From: Sceloporus undulatus
Lineage: Eukaryota > Chordata > Lepidosauria > Squamata > Phrynosomatidae
Direction of reading: 5' to 3'
Assembly: GCF_019175285.1 (NCBI RefSeq)
Contig: NC_056527.1
Coordinates: forward strand, 113,676,230 to 113,740,229
DNA: 64,000 bases
Shown: positions 22,202 through 32,000 of the stretch, piece after piece
Numbering within the stretch: the stretch's first letter is position 1
How the letters are laid out: each line of letters starts with the position of its first letter
Notes under the pieces: model-generated
What the model saw: only the letters and a program-made list of their open reading frames with translations
The model's database searches: none
What the model was told of the DNA's origin: nothing
Position numbers and translations under genes: made by a program

Positions 22202-22990
22202 GAATTTTAGAAACCTAAAACTTACTAAACAATGTACAATATGCATCTATGCAAAATGACATGTATGCAACTCTACATCTGTAAGCTTTAAATGAATGGC
22301 CATTCCGCTTTAGAGAGAAAATAAACCAATTGCTTTTAGAGAGCAGTTATGAAGGTGTAAGACCCCAAATAGGATTCTGAATTGTGTCTTCCCTACAACA
22401 AACATCCCTGGAACCTTTTCTCTTGCTTGATCTTTGTAACGTCTCCTTTGAGCCTCTACTATTTTCCTGCTAGCAATTGATGAATCCCAGATTGCTAAAT
22501 CACAAATCCTGCCCCTCCTGGAAGCTAAAATCCGTACTCCATGGCTTACCCAGATCTTCATTCACAACCTGGATCTCAGAACATCCCTGAATTTCTGATC
22601 TGCATCTTTAAGTTTGTGTTTCTGCATTCTGGAGCAATTGTAGTTTACTAACAATTTATTTCTTTTATTTCTTTGTTGTCTATCATTTTTAAAGTTCTAT
22701 CATAATATTTATTATTCCCCGATGCTTTCATTATATATTTTTAGATTCTTACTTTTTTTGAAACCCCTTTTGAAAAAGTTGCATGTGAGTGTTGTGTATG
22801 ACTCCAACAGGTTTCTGTCTACACAGTAAATTCGGTATAGAAAAGCAAAATTTTGTAATCTGAAGCGAACAAAGGACAGGACCAGAAAGTAGGTGGAATT
22901 TGAAGAAATGTCATGAAAACGAGATGGAGCTTTTTATATCTCACTTTTCAATAACCAATTTATATTTCAGGGGTTGCAAGGGAATGGCTC

Positions 22991-22998
22991 ATGCAAAT
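22991..22998 (+). promoter_or_regulatory. Octamer ATGCAAAT of V7
   Basis: Perfect octamer 129 bp before the V7 ATG, in the same context as at V5. Confidence 0.85.
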
Positions 22999-23127
22999 CT
23001 CTCCAGGAAATGGTGAGGATGGTGAGAAAGCCCCTTGAAAAAAGAACCCTTCAAATATAAGCTGAAATTATCCTTGACATAAAGGTCTCTCTTTCCTCCC
23101 AGTGAAGGCATTTCTTCATTTACCATT

Positions 23128-23581
23128 ATGAATTCCTTGCTATTATTGTATTTTTTGGTGGCTTTACCAAAAGGTAAGCTCATCTCCTATTCCACATCTA
23201 ACCACTTTCCTTGTTTGTATTGTAAAGGATATTAGATATTCATTGGAATGTTGTTTCTTTCCTAGGGGTTTTCTCAGATGTTCAACTCACATCTTCTGGA
23301 CCAGGAATGGTGAGACCTGGGGAGACTCTCAATCTCCTCTGTCATGTGACTGGCTTCTCCATCTCTACTCAGTATTATGCATGGCACTGGATCCGACAAC
23401 CTCCTGGCAAGGGTCTAGAATGGGTTGCAAGAATATACCCCTATAGCGGGAGCACAAATTATGCCTCTTCTCTAAAGAGTCACACCACCATCTCTTCAGA
23501 CACCTCCAAGAATGAGTTCTCCCTCCAGCTGAGATCTGTGACACCAGAGGACTCAGCCGTCTACTTCTGTGCCCGAGAAAA
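23128..23581 (+). CDS. IGHV: IGHV segment V7, VH4-like (apparently functional)
   Basis: The leader exon is 23128-23173 ([15 protein letters not shown]), donor 'ggtaag'; the 92-bp intron ends in 'tttcctag' and the V exon is 23266-23581. Mature start '[20 protein letters not shown]', Cys23 in 'LLCHVT', FR2 '[15 protein letters not shown]', CDR2 '[17 protein letters not shown]', FR3 '[16 protein letters not shown]', Cys104 in 'AVYFCAR'. The exon is open. It is nearly identical to V5: the framework differs at very few residues, while CDR1/CDR2 edges (E to A, G to R, Y to N) account for several changes. It lies 7,675 bp downstream of V5, whereas V6 lies 8,384 bp downstream of V3. Much of the difference is explained by the missing V between V6 and V7. 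Confidence 0.92.
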
Positions 23582-23621
23582 CACAGTGAGACAATTTCTA
23601 TCAGGACTGCATACAAAAAGA
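23582..23621 (+). promoter_or_regulatory. RSS of V7
   Basis: Heptamer CACAGTG 23582-23588; the best nonamer ACAAAAAGA at 23613-23621 gives a 24-bp spacer (TACAAAAAG at exactly 23). Confidence 0.85.
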
Positions 23622-24059
23622 GGAAACTAATTTTATTATGAACAATTCCTAGTTACATGCAGTGGTCAATAGAGAGAAAGATGCTGTGAAAGAACAATTA
23701 GTAGAACAGTTAGTAGAGAAAATAGCAAAACAATTGGCAATGCAATGCAGGGTGTGGGCTTTCTAAAATTCATTGATGAAGAAATTGACTTTTCAATAAG
23801 AAGACGGGGAGGGAGCAATTCACCTATTCCTCTTTTATTAATGGATACACATGGAGGTGTTTGCATCAGGGCAACACCAAGAAAAAGCCTTTGGTGCAAT
23901 TATACATTAAGACTGCAGACATGCCTCTATGGTATTTGCACTACCTAGTTCAATAGTTGGGATGAAAAGAATAACTGAAAATATTCAGAAAATGCTTGAT
24001 AGAAATTTTTTTTAGTATAGTGAAACCCTGAAAAAAAGAATCCTGGGGGTTTATTCAGA

Positions 24060-24950
24060 CTTTTTCTTACCACAACTATGTAAATCATCTCACTCACACC
24101 TTCCGCTTTTGTTGTTCACACTAATTTTTTTAAAATTGGAAATGCACCTATGTGGATCTCTGCAAGTTCTGTTGCTCACACATGTCAGCATTGCAAATAG
24201 AGTCAGTGCTGTGGATATATTCAAAATACATTCATGGCATGCAGAATTTTATCCTAGTTTATCCCTGGTCTATTTGCATTTGCAATTCACACAGCTGATG
24301 ATTCAAATCTTTTAGGAAAACCAGAAAAAAAATTCAAGTGAAGTTGTTTTTTGGCAGCCCCACCTCCATTTAATTAGATGCATACGAAATGTATGTGAAC
24401 AACAAAGGTTAAACCCAGATTCTACTGGGATTATTTTCACTGTCTCAATAACCCCCTGGACTAACAGACATCTTTACAGTTATAGGACATATGAGGTGTA
24501 AAATTTGCATGGGATTGTTTTACACAGAAAAGAGCATTTCCTACACAGAAGATAATATTTCTCAGTTCTGGTGTTGAAAATGTTGGGGATTTTCAGTTGG
24601 AGATATCATTACAGTCATACACAGGTCAACCTATGTGAAATGCAAGTCTGCATCCCACCTCCAAACTTATGGGTTGAACCAGTTCTACTTACAATGCCCA
24701 TGAATCTTAATTGTGGTTCTGGAATGAATTTTATACTGGGTTAAAATAAACTGACCTGGAAAGCTGGTGTAAAAAGTCTCTGATCATACTGGGAGGTGAC
24801 AGAAAATATTCTGGATAAACCAAACATATATGGATCTCCAAAATAAAATTGGAAAGAACAGGAACAAAATCTGAGACTTTCTGGGGTCCCACCCCCCAAA
24901 TTAAGCTGAATTTGCCAGCTTCTGGTTGAATTCAAATACAGAGTGTGAAT
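24060..24950. other. Spacer between V7 and V8, nothing seen
   Basis: AT-rich; no gene or recognised repeat. The words 'tgttcacac' (24,113) and 'gtgaacaac' (24,395) hint at an old inverted-repeat element but are too weak to call. Confidence 0.4.
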
Positions 24951-25022
24951 GGCTAAAATTTATATCATTCCTGTCTTAGGCATCCCTATAAATACTGCCT
25001 CTGATTTGCTCTTCTACAAGAC

Positions 25023-25030
25023 ATGCAAAT
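25023..25030 (+). promoter_or_regulatory. Distal octamer of V8
   Basis: Perfect ATGCAAAT, 62 bp before the proximal copy, as at V4. Confidence 0.7.
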
Positions 25031-25084
25031 ATAGACAAACAGTGGATTGTCAAAGGCCTTTGTTGCTCATTTATGGTCAAATAG

Positions 25085-25092
25085 ATGCAAAT
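25085..25092 (+). promoter_or_regulatory. Proximal octamer of V8
   Basis: Perfect ATGCAAAT, 125 bp before the V8 ATG. Confidence 0.8.
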
Positions 25093-25217
25093 ACACAGAT
25101 AGCTTCCTGTTCATATCTGTGATATACTGTTCGTGCCCCAATTACAACCATACACACAACTCTTTGTGATTGTCAGCAACTATTTTTGGCTTCATCTCAT
25201 TCCGAGGAAAATAAGAA

Positions 25218-25662
25218 ATGTTATATTGGATCCATCTCCTTGTCTTTTTCACAGTTTACCATGGTAGCTTTTGTTCTTTCAGATAAAGAGAATGGTGAGG
25301 TATTTCAATTCTCAGTCTGCCCGAAAAAATGAGTTTTGTTTTTCCCTTCCAGATGTGCAGTCAGAAATCCGGTTGGAGGAGTCTGGAGGGGGTTTGAAAA
25401 AACCTGGAGGATCTGCCCACCTTTCCTGTCAAGTCACTGGGTTCACCTTCAGCAGTTACTGGATGAGCTGGGTGAGACAGGCTCCTGGAAAGGGCCTGGA
25501 ATGGGTTGCACGTATGCATCCAACAGATGCAGCTCACATTTACTACTCAAATTCAGTGAAAGGGCGCTTCATCATCTCCCGAGACAATTCAAACAGTCTA
25601 CTGTTTTTGCAAATGAACAGCCTGAAAACTGAAGACACTGCTGTTTATTACTGTGCAAGAGA
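25218..25662 (+). CDS. IGHV: IGHV segment V8, VH3-like (apparently functional)
   Basis: The leader exon is 25218-25263 ([15 protein letters not shown]), donor 'ggtagc'; acceptor 'ccttccag' opens the V exon at 25353-25662. Mature start '[20 protein letters not shown]', Cys23 in 'LSCQVT', FR2 '[16 protein letters not shown]', CDR2 '[17 protein letters not shown]', FR3 '[20 protein letters not shown]', Cys104 in 'AVYYCAR'. This is a clean clan III (VH3-type) segment, open throughout. The frame that appears to start at 25271 includes intron and should be ignored. The promoter and leader match V4 closely over several hundred bases, making it the intact member of the V4/V8/V9 subfamily. Confidence 0.93.
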
Positions 25663-25701
25663 CACAGTGAGGGAAAGTGAATATGAAGCCAAGTAAAAAC
25701 T
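25663..25701 (+). promoter_or_regulatory. 23-RSS of V8
   Basis: Heptamer CACAGTG 25663-25669, 23-bp spacer, degenerate nonamer GTAAAAACT 25693-25701. Confidence 0.8.
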
Positions 25702-25916
25702 CTCTTTTCAGCACAGACTCATTCTACTCAGATTAATCTCTTCTGTTTCCAAAGAAAGCAATTGTTTGCCAATAGTGTGTATACAAAAAAATGAGAGGGC
25801 ATTTTTATGTCCCATTTGGCCCAGTTGATGAGTCTTGACCTTGATGTATTGGGTCTCTTGCACCAGTGGAGCATGAAAATATACCAACATCAAGGACTCT
25901 GTGGCAGTTTATTACC

Positions 25917-26160
25917 AAGGGTATGCAAGTATAGCAATAGCAATAGCAAGTACATTTCTATACCACTTAAGCACTCCCTAAGCAGTTTACAAAGTGTAAG
26001 CTAATTGCCCCCAACAATCTGGGTACTCATTTTAGCGACCTCCTTGGAAGGATGCAAGTCTGAGTTGAGCTTGAGTCCTTTCACTGGTATTGAACTCGCA
26101 ACCTTATGGTTTGTGAGTGAGTGGCTGCAGTGGCATTTAACCACCAGGGCTCCTGTATTA
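25917..26160 (+). repeat. Interspersed repeat (SINE- or LINE-tail-like)
   Basis: Begins with (AGCAAT)-like units, then 'acttaagcactccctaagca' and 'ttgcccccaacaatctgggt', and ends with 'gagtgagtggctgcagt'. I recall such words as a common squamate interspersed repeat, but I cannot name the family securely. Confidence 0.55.
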
Positions 26161-26304
26161 CATTTCTTCTCTCATAACCTCATTTCCAGTACAACTCTTT
26201 CACAGGAGAGACCAAAATACCTAAAGTTGATGGCATGTTAGGTCTGGAGTAGGGCTCAACCAAGATCCCATCACTAATGATGTTGCTAGAATAGGCCCTC
26301 TGTA

Positions 26305-26518
26305 TATGCTCTAGTTTGGTTCCAAGACCCCCTGTGGATACCAAAATCCATGGATGCACAGGTTCCATTATACAATGACATAGTAAAATGGCATCCCTTA
26401 AATAAAATGGTGAATGGCAAGGTTTACTTTTTGGAATCCCCATCCACCCAATACTTTTGAACTGTGGTTGGTTAAACCTGTGGATGCAGAACCTGTGGTC
26501 ACAGAAGGGCGACTGTAT
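26305..26518. mobile_element. Tigger-like (Tc1/mariner) MITE
   Basis: Left part 'ggttccaagaccccctgtgg' and right part 'ttggttaaacctgtggatgc' followed by 'agggcgactgta' match the recalled ends of Tigger-type non-autonomous elements. There is no transposase. Confidence 0.65.
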
Positions 26519-26947
26519 CTGCAGTTTAAAAAGATGGAGTAGAACCATTAAAGAAATTGGACAGCTATCATGTCTTTTCTTCATCCATGGATTGTCTTCT
26601 TCTAAAAAAAGAGATGAAGAAACATTAGGATATCCTAGGATGATGACACATTGTAACTTGTGCTGTTTGTATCTCTTGGGCAAAGATCAAGAGGACATCT
26701 CATCTTCTTCGCTTTACCAAGAATCTTGTCCACGTCATCGGTAATCACAGACTCAATCCAGCTTAATCTCAATAATGGGTTTTCTGGACACCTCATATAT
26801 CGAATGTGCTACAATACCAGCATCCAAGTTAGTTAAAATACCTTGGACCATGTTCATGCCCTATTCCTTACTGTAATTCTTCCTCATTGCCCAAATCTTA
26901 TTGAGTGGGTTGCTAAGATCTTGCACCTTGGCTTTATTTTGCAGGGT

Positions 26948-26955
26948 ATGCAAAT
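26948..26955 (+). promoter_or_regulatory. Octamer ATGCAAAT of V9
   Basis: Single perfect octamer 122 bp before the V9 ATG. Its context ('acagacagcttcctgtt') matches the proximal one of the V8 pair. Confidence 0.75.
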
Positions 26956-27077
26956 ATACAGACAGCTTCCTGTTTAGAATGGCCATATATTCACATTACT
27001 CAGCTAAGCTCATAGACACAACACTGTGCCTTGATCAATTCTGGTTCAACTCCTCTCAAAGAAGAAGAAACGGAGAA

Positions 27078-27528
27078 ATGATATTTTGGCTAAACTTGGT
27101 TTTCTTTTTCCCACTTTTCAGAGGCATTTTTTTTCTTATTTTAAGTAAAAAAAATGACTATTGCATTTAATCTTTGTTCTGGTTCAAATATAATTATAGG
27201 ATGTCTTCCCCTTCCTTCTAGATGTTCAATCGGAGATAAAGTCGGAAGAGTTTGGAGGGTATGAAAAAAGACCCGGAGACTCCCTTCTAATCTCTTGTAA
27301 AGCCTCTGGCTTTACTTTCAGCAGCTACTACATGGACTGGGTGAGACAAACTCCTGGAAAGGGCTTGGAATGGGTTGCAGATATAGGTAGATCTTCAAGT
27401 CCCCTTCGCTATTCAGATGCTGTGAAAGGACGCTTCATCATTTCCAGGGATGATTCCAATAGCTTGCTATCTTTGCAAATGAACAACCTGAAAACAGAGG
27501 ACACTGCAGTTTATTACCGTGCAAGAGA
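27078..27528 (+). pseudogene. IGHV: IGHV segment V9, VH3-like, Cys104 lost
   Basis: The leader exon is 27078-27123 (MIFWLNLVFFFPLFR). The expected donor position is 'AGAG|gc' rather than gt. Acceptor 'ccttctag' opens the V exon at 27222-27528. FR1 is aberrant, '[20 protein letters not shown]', where relatives have [10 protein letters not shown]. Cys23 is in 'ISCKAS', FR2 '[16 protein letters not shown]', FR3 '[20 protein letters not shown]'. The end reads 'AVYYRAR': CGT in place of TGT removes the second disulfide cysteine. There is no stop in the exon and the RSS is good, so it may still rearrange. It is called a pseudogene because the domain lacks its core disulfide and splicing would need a GC donor. 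Confidence 0.85.
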
Positions 27529-27567
27529 CACAGTGAAGGAAAGTGACTGTGAAGCCAAGCAAAAGGT
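27529..27567 (+). promoter_or_regulatory. 23-RSS of V9
   Basis: Heptamer CACAGTG 27529-27535, 23-bp spacer, nonamer-like GCAAAAGGT 27559-27567. Confidence 0.75.
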
Positions 27568-27832
27568 CTTCTTTGATGATGAAAACTCTCCACTCGAATC
27601 CATCTGAACTCTGTTCAAAGTCTGCGATGGTGAGGTACTGTGTAGCATTGTAGTGGCAGAATTTTCCTGTTATAATAAAAAGCTATAGAAAGATGGAGTC
27701 ACCTTTGTTAGTTTTGTTATTTTGAGGCTTAATAGCTAGAGAAAACTCGGGCAAAGTAATAGAGAGGGCATTTTGACCTGTAGGGAAATGGGCACCAGCG
27801 AAATAGACACAACTTAGATAAGGAGACATTGG

Positions 27833-28155
27833 CGGGTTACAGACTGCCGAAATGCGGCGGTCTGCTGCCGCCGCCAGTTGCTGCATCCGGGAACCGCAGC
27901 AGCCAAATGGCGTGGTTCCCAGACGCAGCAAAGAAGGAGCACAAAAATCGTGCTCCTCCTTGCTCCATGGAAGAGAAGCCGCGAGGCACTAGTCACGCAC
28001 TCACAGCATCACTTCCAGGGCGCAATGTGCAGACGCAAAGCGTCCATTACGTCAAGATGGCGGCTGCCGTGTGGAACGGCCGCTGCCATTTGTTACAGAC
28101 TCAGTCCGTGCTAGGGTTAGGGACGTCTGGAAGAGACGCCCATTTGTGACAGGCC
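27833..28155. mobile_element. CpG-rich MITE-like element
   Basis: About 320 bp, much richer in GC and CpG than its surroundings. The left end is 'gggttacagactgcc'; the right end '...tttgtgacaggcc' is its rough inverse. Both strands have incidental open frames but no transposase motif. Related elements sit at 39.28, 45.17 and 55.68 kb. It marks the boundary between the IGHV and V2R territories. Confidence 0.55.
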
Positions 28156-28760
28156 TTTGTTGATGTTCAGAAGAAAGGCTACTGAAGGCTGTACTACCCA
28201 CTCTGAGGCTTTAACTCTTTCAGTGCACAGTGTTGTTGCATTTCCAACAGACTCTAACCTTCTTGTTCATGTCTTCTCACCAGGGGATCAATTCACCATC
28301 TGGCCCTAATTCAGAATCATGGCTACAGCCTATGGGGGGGGGGGAGATCCAATATGTTTTTTTTCTCCAATATCCTCACCAGTTGTGAAGAGCTACTTAT
28401 TTCCCCATGGAATCATTCAAATCGCTATGATTAGGCCATCTGCCTCAAACTCCAAAGGATTTCTACAAGGCAGTACAAAGCAGTAAACAAGCGACCTGCA
28501 AGCAGGTATAAATAAAAACTCTGTTCCATAGAGAATGGGAAGTAGGTGCAAAAGGCAGACAGGAGTCTGTCAGTTGCATTTCTGGCATTTTCTCACCTTG
28601 CAGCTTACAGAAAGATGTGAAATTGGAATGTTGCAAATTGAACTAGCCTTCAAGTGAGCAACTTTCTTCCTATGGATACCGTCTAAAAGTGATGCATTTC
28701 CTTTAAGAGGGACAGAGGCAGAAACGGGCAAAATCTAAAATTATCTGTCGAACTGATCAC
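28156..28760. other. Upstream region of V2R-A, no gene seen
   Basis: No TATA box or other promoter element can be assigned with confidence. A G-run lies near 28,336. Confidence 0.4.
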
Positions 28761-28817
28761 TTGCCATGAATGGAGATGAGAGAGTTTGCGTTTAGAGGGA
28801 GAAACGTTCTGACCAGA

Positions 28818-29032
28818 ATGCTTTGGTTATTCATATTCTTCCTTCTGCTACTTCCCAGGATTAATAAAGCAAGTGTTCTGAAATGCCATGCAAGTGACAT
28901 CTTTCCCATTCCCCAAGAGTGGTACCAGCCAGGCGAACTTCTCATTGGTGGCATCTCTTCTCAGCTTGTTTATATTTTCTATGAAGCCTCATTCAAAGAA
29001 AACCCTTCCCAGGATATGTTTGGGATTCCAGA
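28818..29032 (+). CDS. V2R-A exon 1
   Basis: Signal peptide and first strand of the ligand-binding domain ('[12 protein letters not shown]'). Donor 'cagaGTAAGA' follows two bases into a codon. Confidence 0.9.
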
Positions 29033-32000
29033 GTAAGATATGATTATTTCTTCCCTCTTTCTATTTTCAATTTAACAACTTCATAATGAACTTCTCATCT
29101 GCATGCCAGGATGTTCTGATAAAAGCATAGCTTGCTCTTCACATTCTGGGTGTTGCACTTGTCACTAAATGTTGTTAGCTGTACAAAAGATGTGAACTTT
29201 GTTCTCTAATAATAAGAGGGATATTTGGGAGGTGAAATTAACATAATGTTAAAGAATTCTTGCCAATCATATCACATTTAAAGGCCACAAGCACAGAACA
29301 GAGAGATTCCTTAAAAACCATAATAATTAAAGAGAGAGGGAGAGAGAGAGAGAGATGGAAGAGTCAAGAATTCAATATATTTAACAAGTTCTTTTAAAAG
29401 CACAAACACAGGACATTATGCACAAAGATAGGCTATATAGCCTGAGTTGGGTACAGTTAAGATATGCTGAGTTATACATTATGAGATTTGTGAAAATATT
29501 TGTGAAAATTATGGGATTTGCGAAAAGATGTCTAAGAGGATGGTGTGGTATTGTTTTTTCCTCATATTAAGGAGATAATAGCAGTAAGTTAGACCTAATC
29601 TGAAATCATATCTGAATAGATGCAAGCAAATACATGGCAGGAGATTGGACTGAATAGCCCTTGTGGCCCCTTCCAAATTTACGATTCTAAATTATGTGTA
29701 ATCTAAATATAACCAAAACAATTCTGAATCAGAATAGGAACATAAGCAGTTTTCTGTTCTGCAGCCATCGACTGTATACCTATTCTACATTCACAAGCAG
29801 GATGTTTGTATAACAACACTTTCCTACCTGTGTTAATGATAACTCTTCTTTCTAGAATATTGTCACTTTTATGGCTGGTAATATACCATGACTATTATAA
29901 ATTTATAGCCTAATATACATATATCTCGTCTAATCCCCATTAAACTTGTCCAAGATGGAAGATATTACTGCATTTTCTACCATCCAATTCCATAGTTTGA
30001 CTTTGAGATGTGTGAATTCATAGATATATAGCCATGTTAGTCTGTACAGTCTGTAGAATCAGTATGTAGAGAGGTCTTGAGACTAACGGAAAGAAAGAAG
30101 CTGGCAGCATGAGCTTTTGTAGACTTAAGTCTACTTCTTCATATGCATTTGGAGGAAATACATCTGATGAAGTAGACTTAGGTCTATCAAATCTCATGCT
30201 GCCAACCTCTTTCTTTCAATTACAAGATCTGTCTACATTTGTGGTGTGTGGGGAAGGGTCTCCAGAATCTCTAGCCATTTAGAGATACTGGGCTTCCTAG
30301 GATCTAGGATTATGAGAGTAGGACTGCCTTCTCTCCATGTATTACCTTGTACATTTCTATGAATTTTATTTGTATGAACAGAATATCCACAAATGATGCC
30401 TTTTCCTAATGAGTTAGTTGCTTTTGACCCTTAATCATTTTAAATGGAATAGGTTTCCCCCCTAAATACATGTAAACCTGAATACAACTCTGTTGGTTTG
30501 AAATAATCCATTGAAAGAAAGAAAAATGAAAATGCTCAGAAACCAAGTATTGCAGAGAAGACCAAAAAATGACATGTAATTTTTTTCCTGCTTTCTGTAG
30601 CTACCTTACCAGACAGAAAATATAACAATATTTTTAATACAAAATTGACCTGTACACTTTGCTTCTAAATTCTTTTACAGAATGGTGACTAAATTCTACC
30701 AGCATGCCCTGGCCTTGGCTTATGCGGTGCATGAGATCAACCAAGATCCTAAGATCTTGCCTAATGTTACTCTGGGATTCCATATTGCTGACAGTTACTA
30801 TGATGCAAGGATGACCTATCGGACCACTATAGATCTGCTCTTCAAATCCCACAGATTTTCTCCCAATTACATCTGTGACAAATGGAGGAACCTGATAGCT
30901 GTCATTGGAGGGCTTGGGGCTGCCACCTCTTCCCACATGGCAAATTTTTTAGGTTTCTATAAGATTCCACAGGTAGGCTCTATGTGTGCAATATTTTCTC
31001 ATTCTCTTTCTCTAGGTAAACTTTTATACAAAGAGATGGATAAGAATGCCTTTTTTTCCCCTTTTTTAAAAAAAGCCCTACACGACTAACATCATCATCT
31101 TCAATCCCCCAGAATATACTTTGACTTTTTTAAATGGCCACATTGAGCATTTTTCTTTCCAAATGAACATTGAATAAATAAGTGTATGATCATAAAATAA
31201 CTCATGTTAACATACTTTTACCATGTTTGTACATTTTATTTTAGATTATATATGGCTCAATTGACCTTGAGGAGATTATTAACACACAGGATTTTCCATT
31301 TTATTCCATGGTCCCAAATGAATCCCATCAGAACACTGGGTTAATCCATTTGCTTCATTATTTTGGATGGACATGGGTTGGGATATTTGCAGTTGATAAT
31401 GAGAGCGGAGAGCATTTCTTGCAGTGTGTGGAACCATTGCTTTTCAAGAATGGGATCTGTGCAGAATTTACCAAAAGAATACCATATATGGCACGTTTAG
31501 ATGACATGGATGGAGTTACATATTTGGCCTCTGCTATTTATGTACATTTAACAAATAGTACAGCTGATACAATTATTTTCTATGGGGAATCTTTGACAAT
31601 CGCAACTCTACGATTTATCTTAGCTTTGGGAGGTCTTCATGCATCATTTAAGGTGTGGATCATGACAACTCAGATTGATTTCATTTTAACAGGATTTCTA
31701 AGAGGTTGGGATCTTGAGGTGTTCCACGGTGCTATTGCTTTTGCAGTCCACTCAGAAGACATTCCAGGTTTCAGAGAATTCCTAAAGACAACCAATCCTT
31801 TCCGGAACAAAGGAGATACATTTATTAAAGTCTTCTGGGAACAAGCATTTGACTGTTCCTTTCCAAAGCCTTGGGAACAATCAGAAGCCATGGGACAATG
31901 TACTGGAAATGAGATTCTAGAGAATATCCCTAAACCTCAGTTTGAAATGAGCATGACTGGCCACAGCTATAGTATCTATAATGCTGTCCTCAGTGTGGCT

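Noticed and set aside
22310-22561. 83-codon minus-strand frame with an Arg-rich stretch
   Set aside because: No family resemblance and no supporting exon signals; likely chance.
26180-26683. 167-codon minus-strand frame
   Set aside because: It runs through a Tigger-like MITE and has no protein signature.
27829-28149. 106-codon frame in GC-rich DNA before V2R-A, possible novel gene or CpG-island promoter
   Set aside because: Inverted ends and similar elements elsewhere in the window point to a MITE-like repeat.
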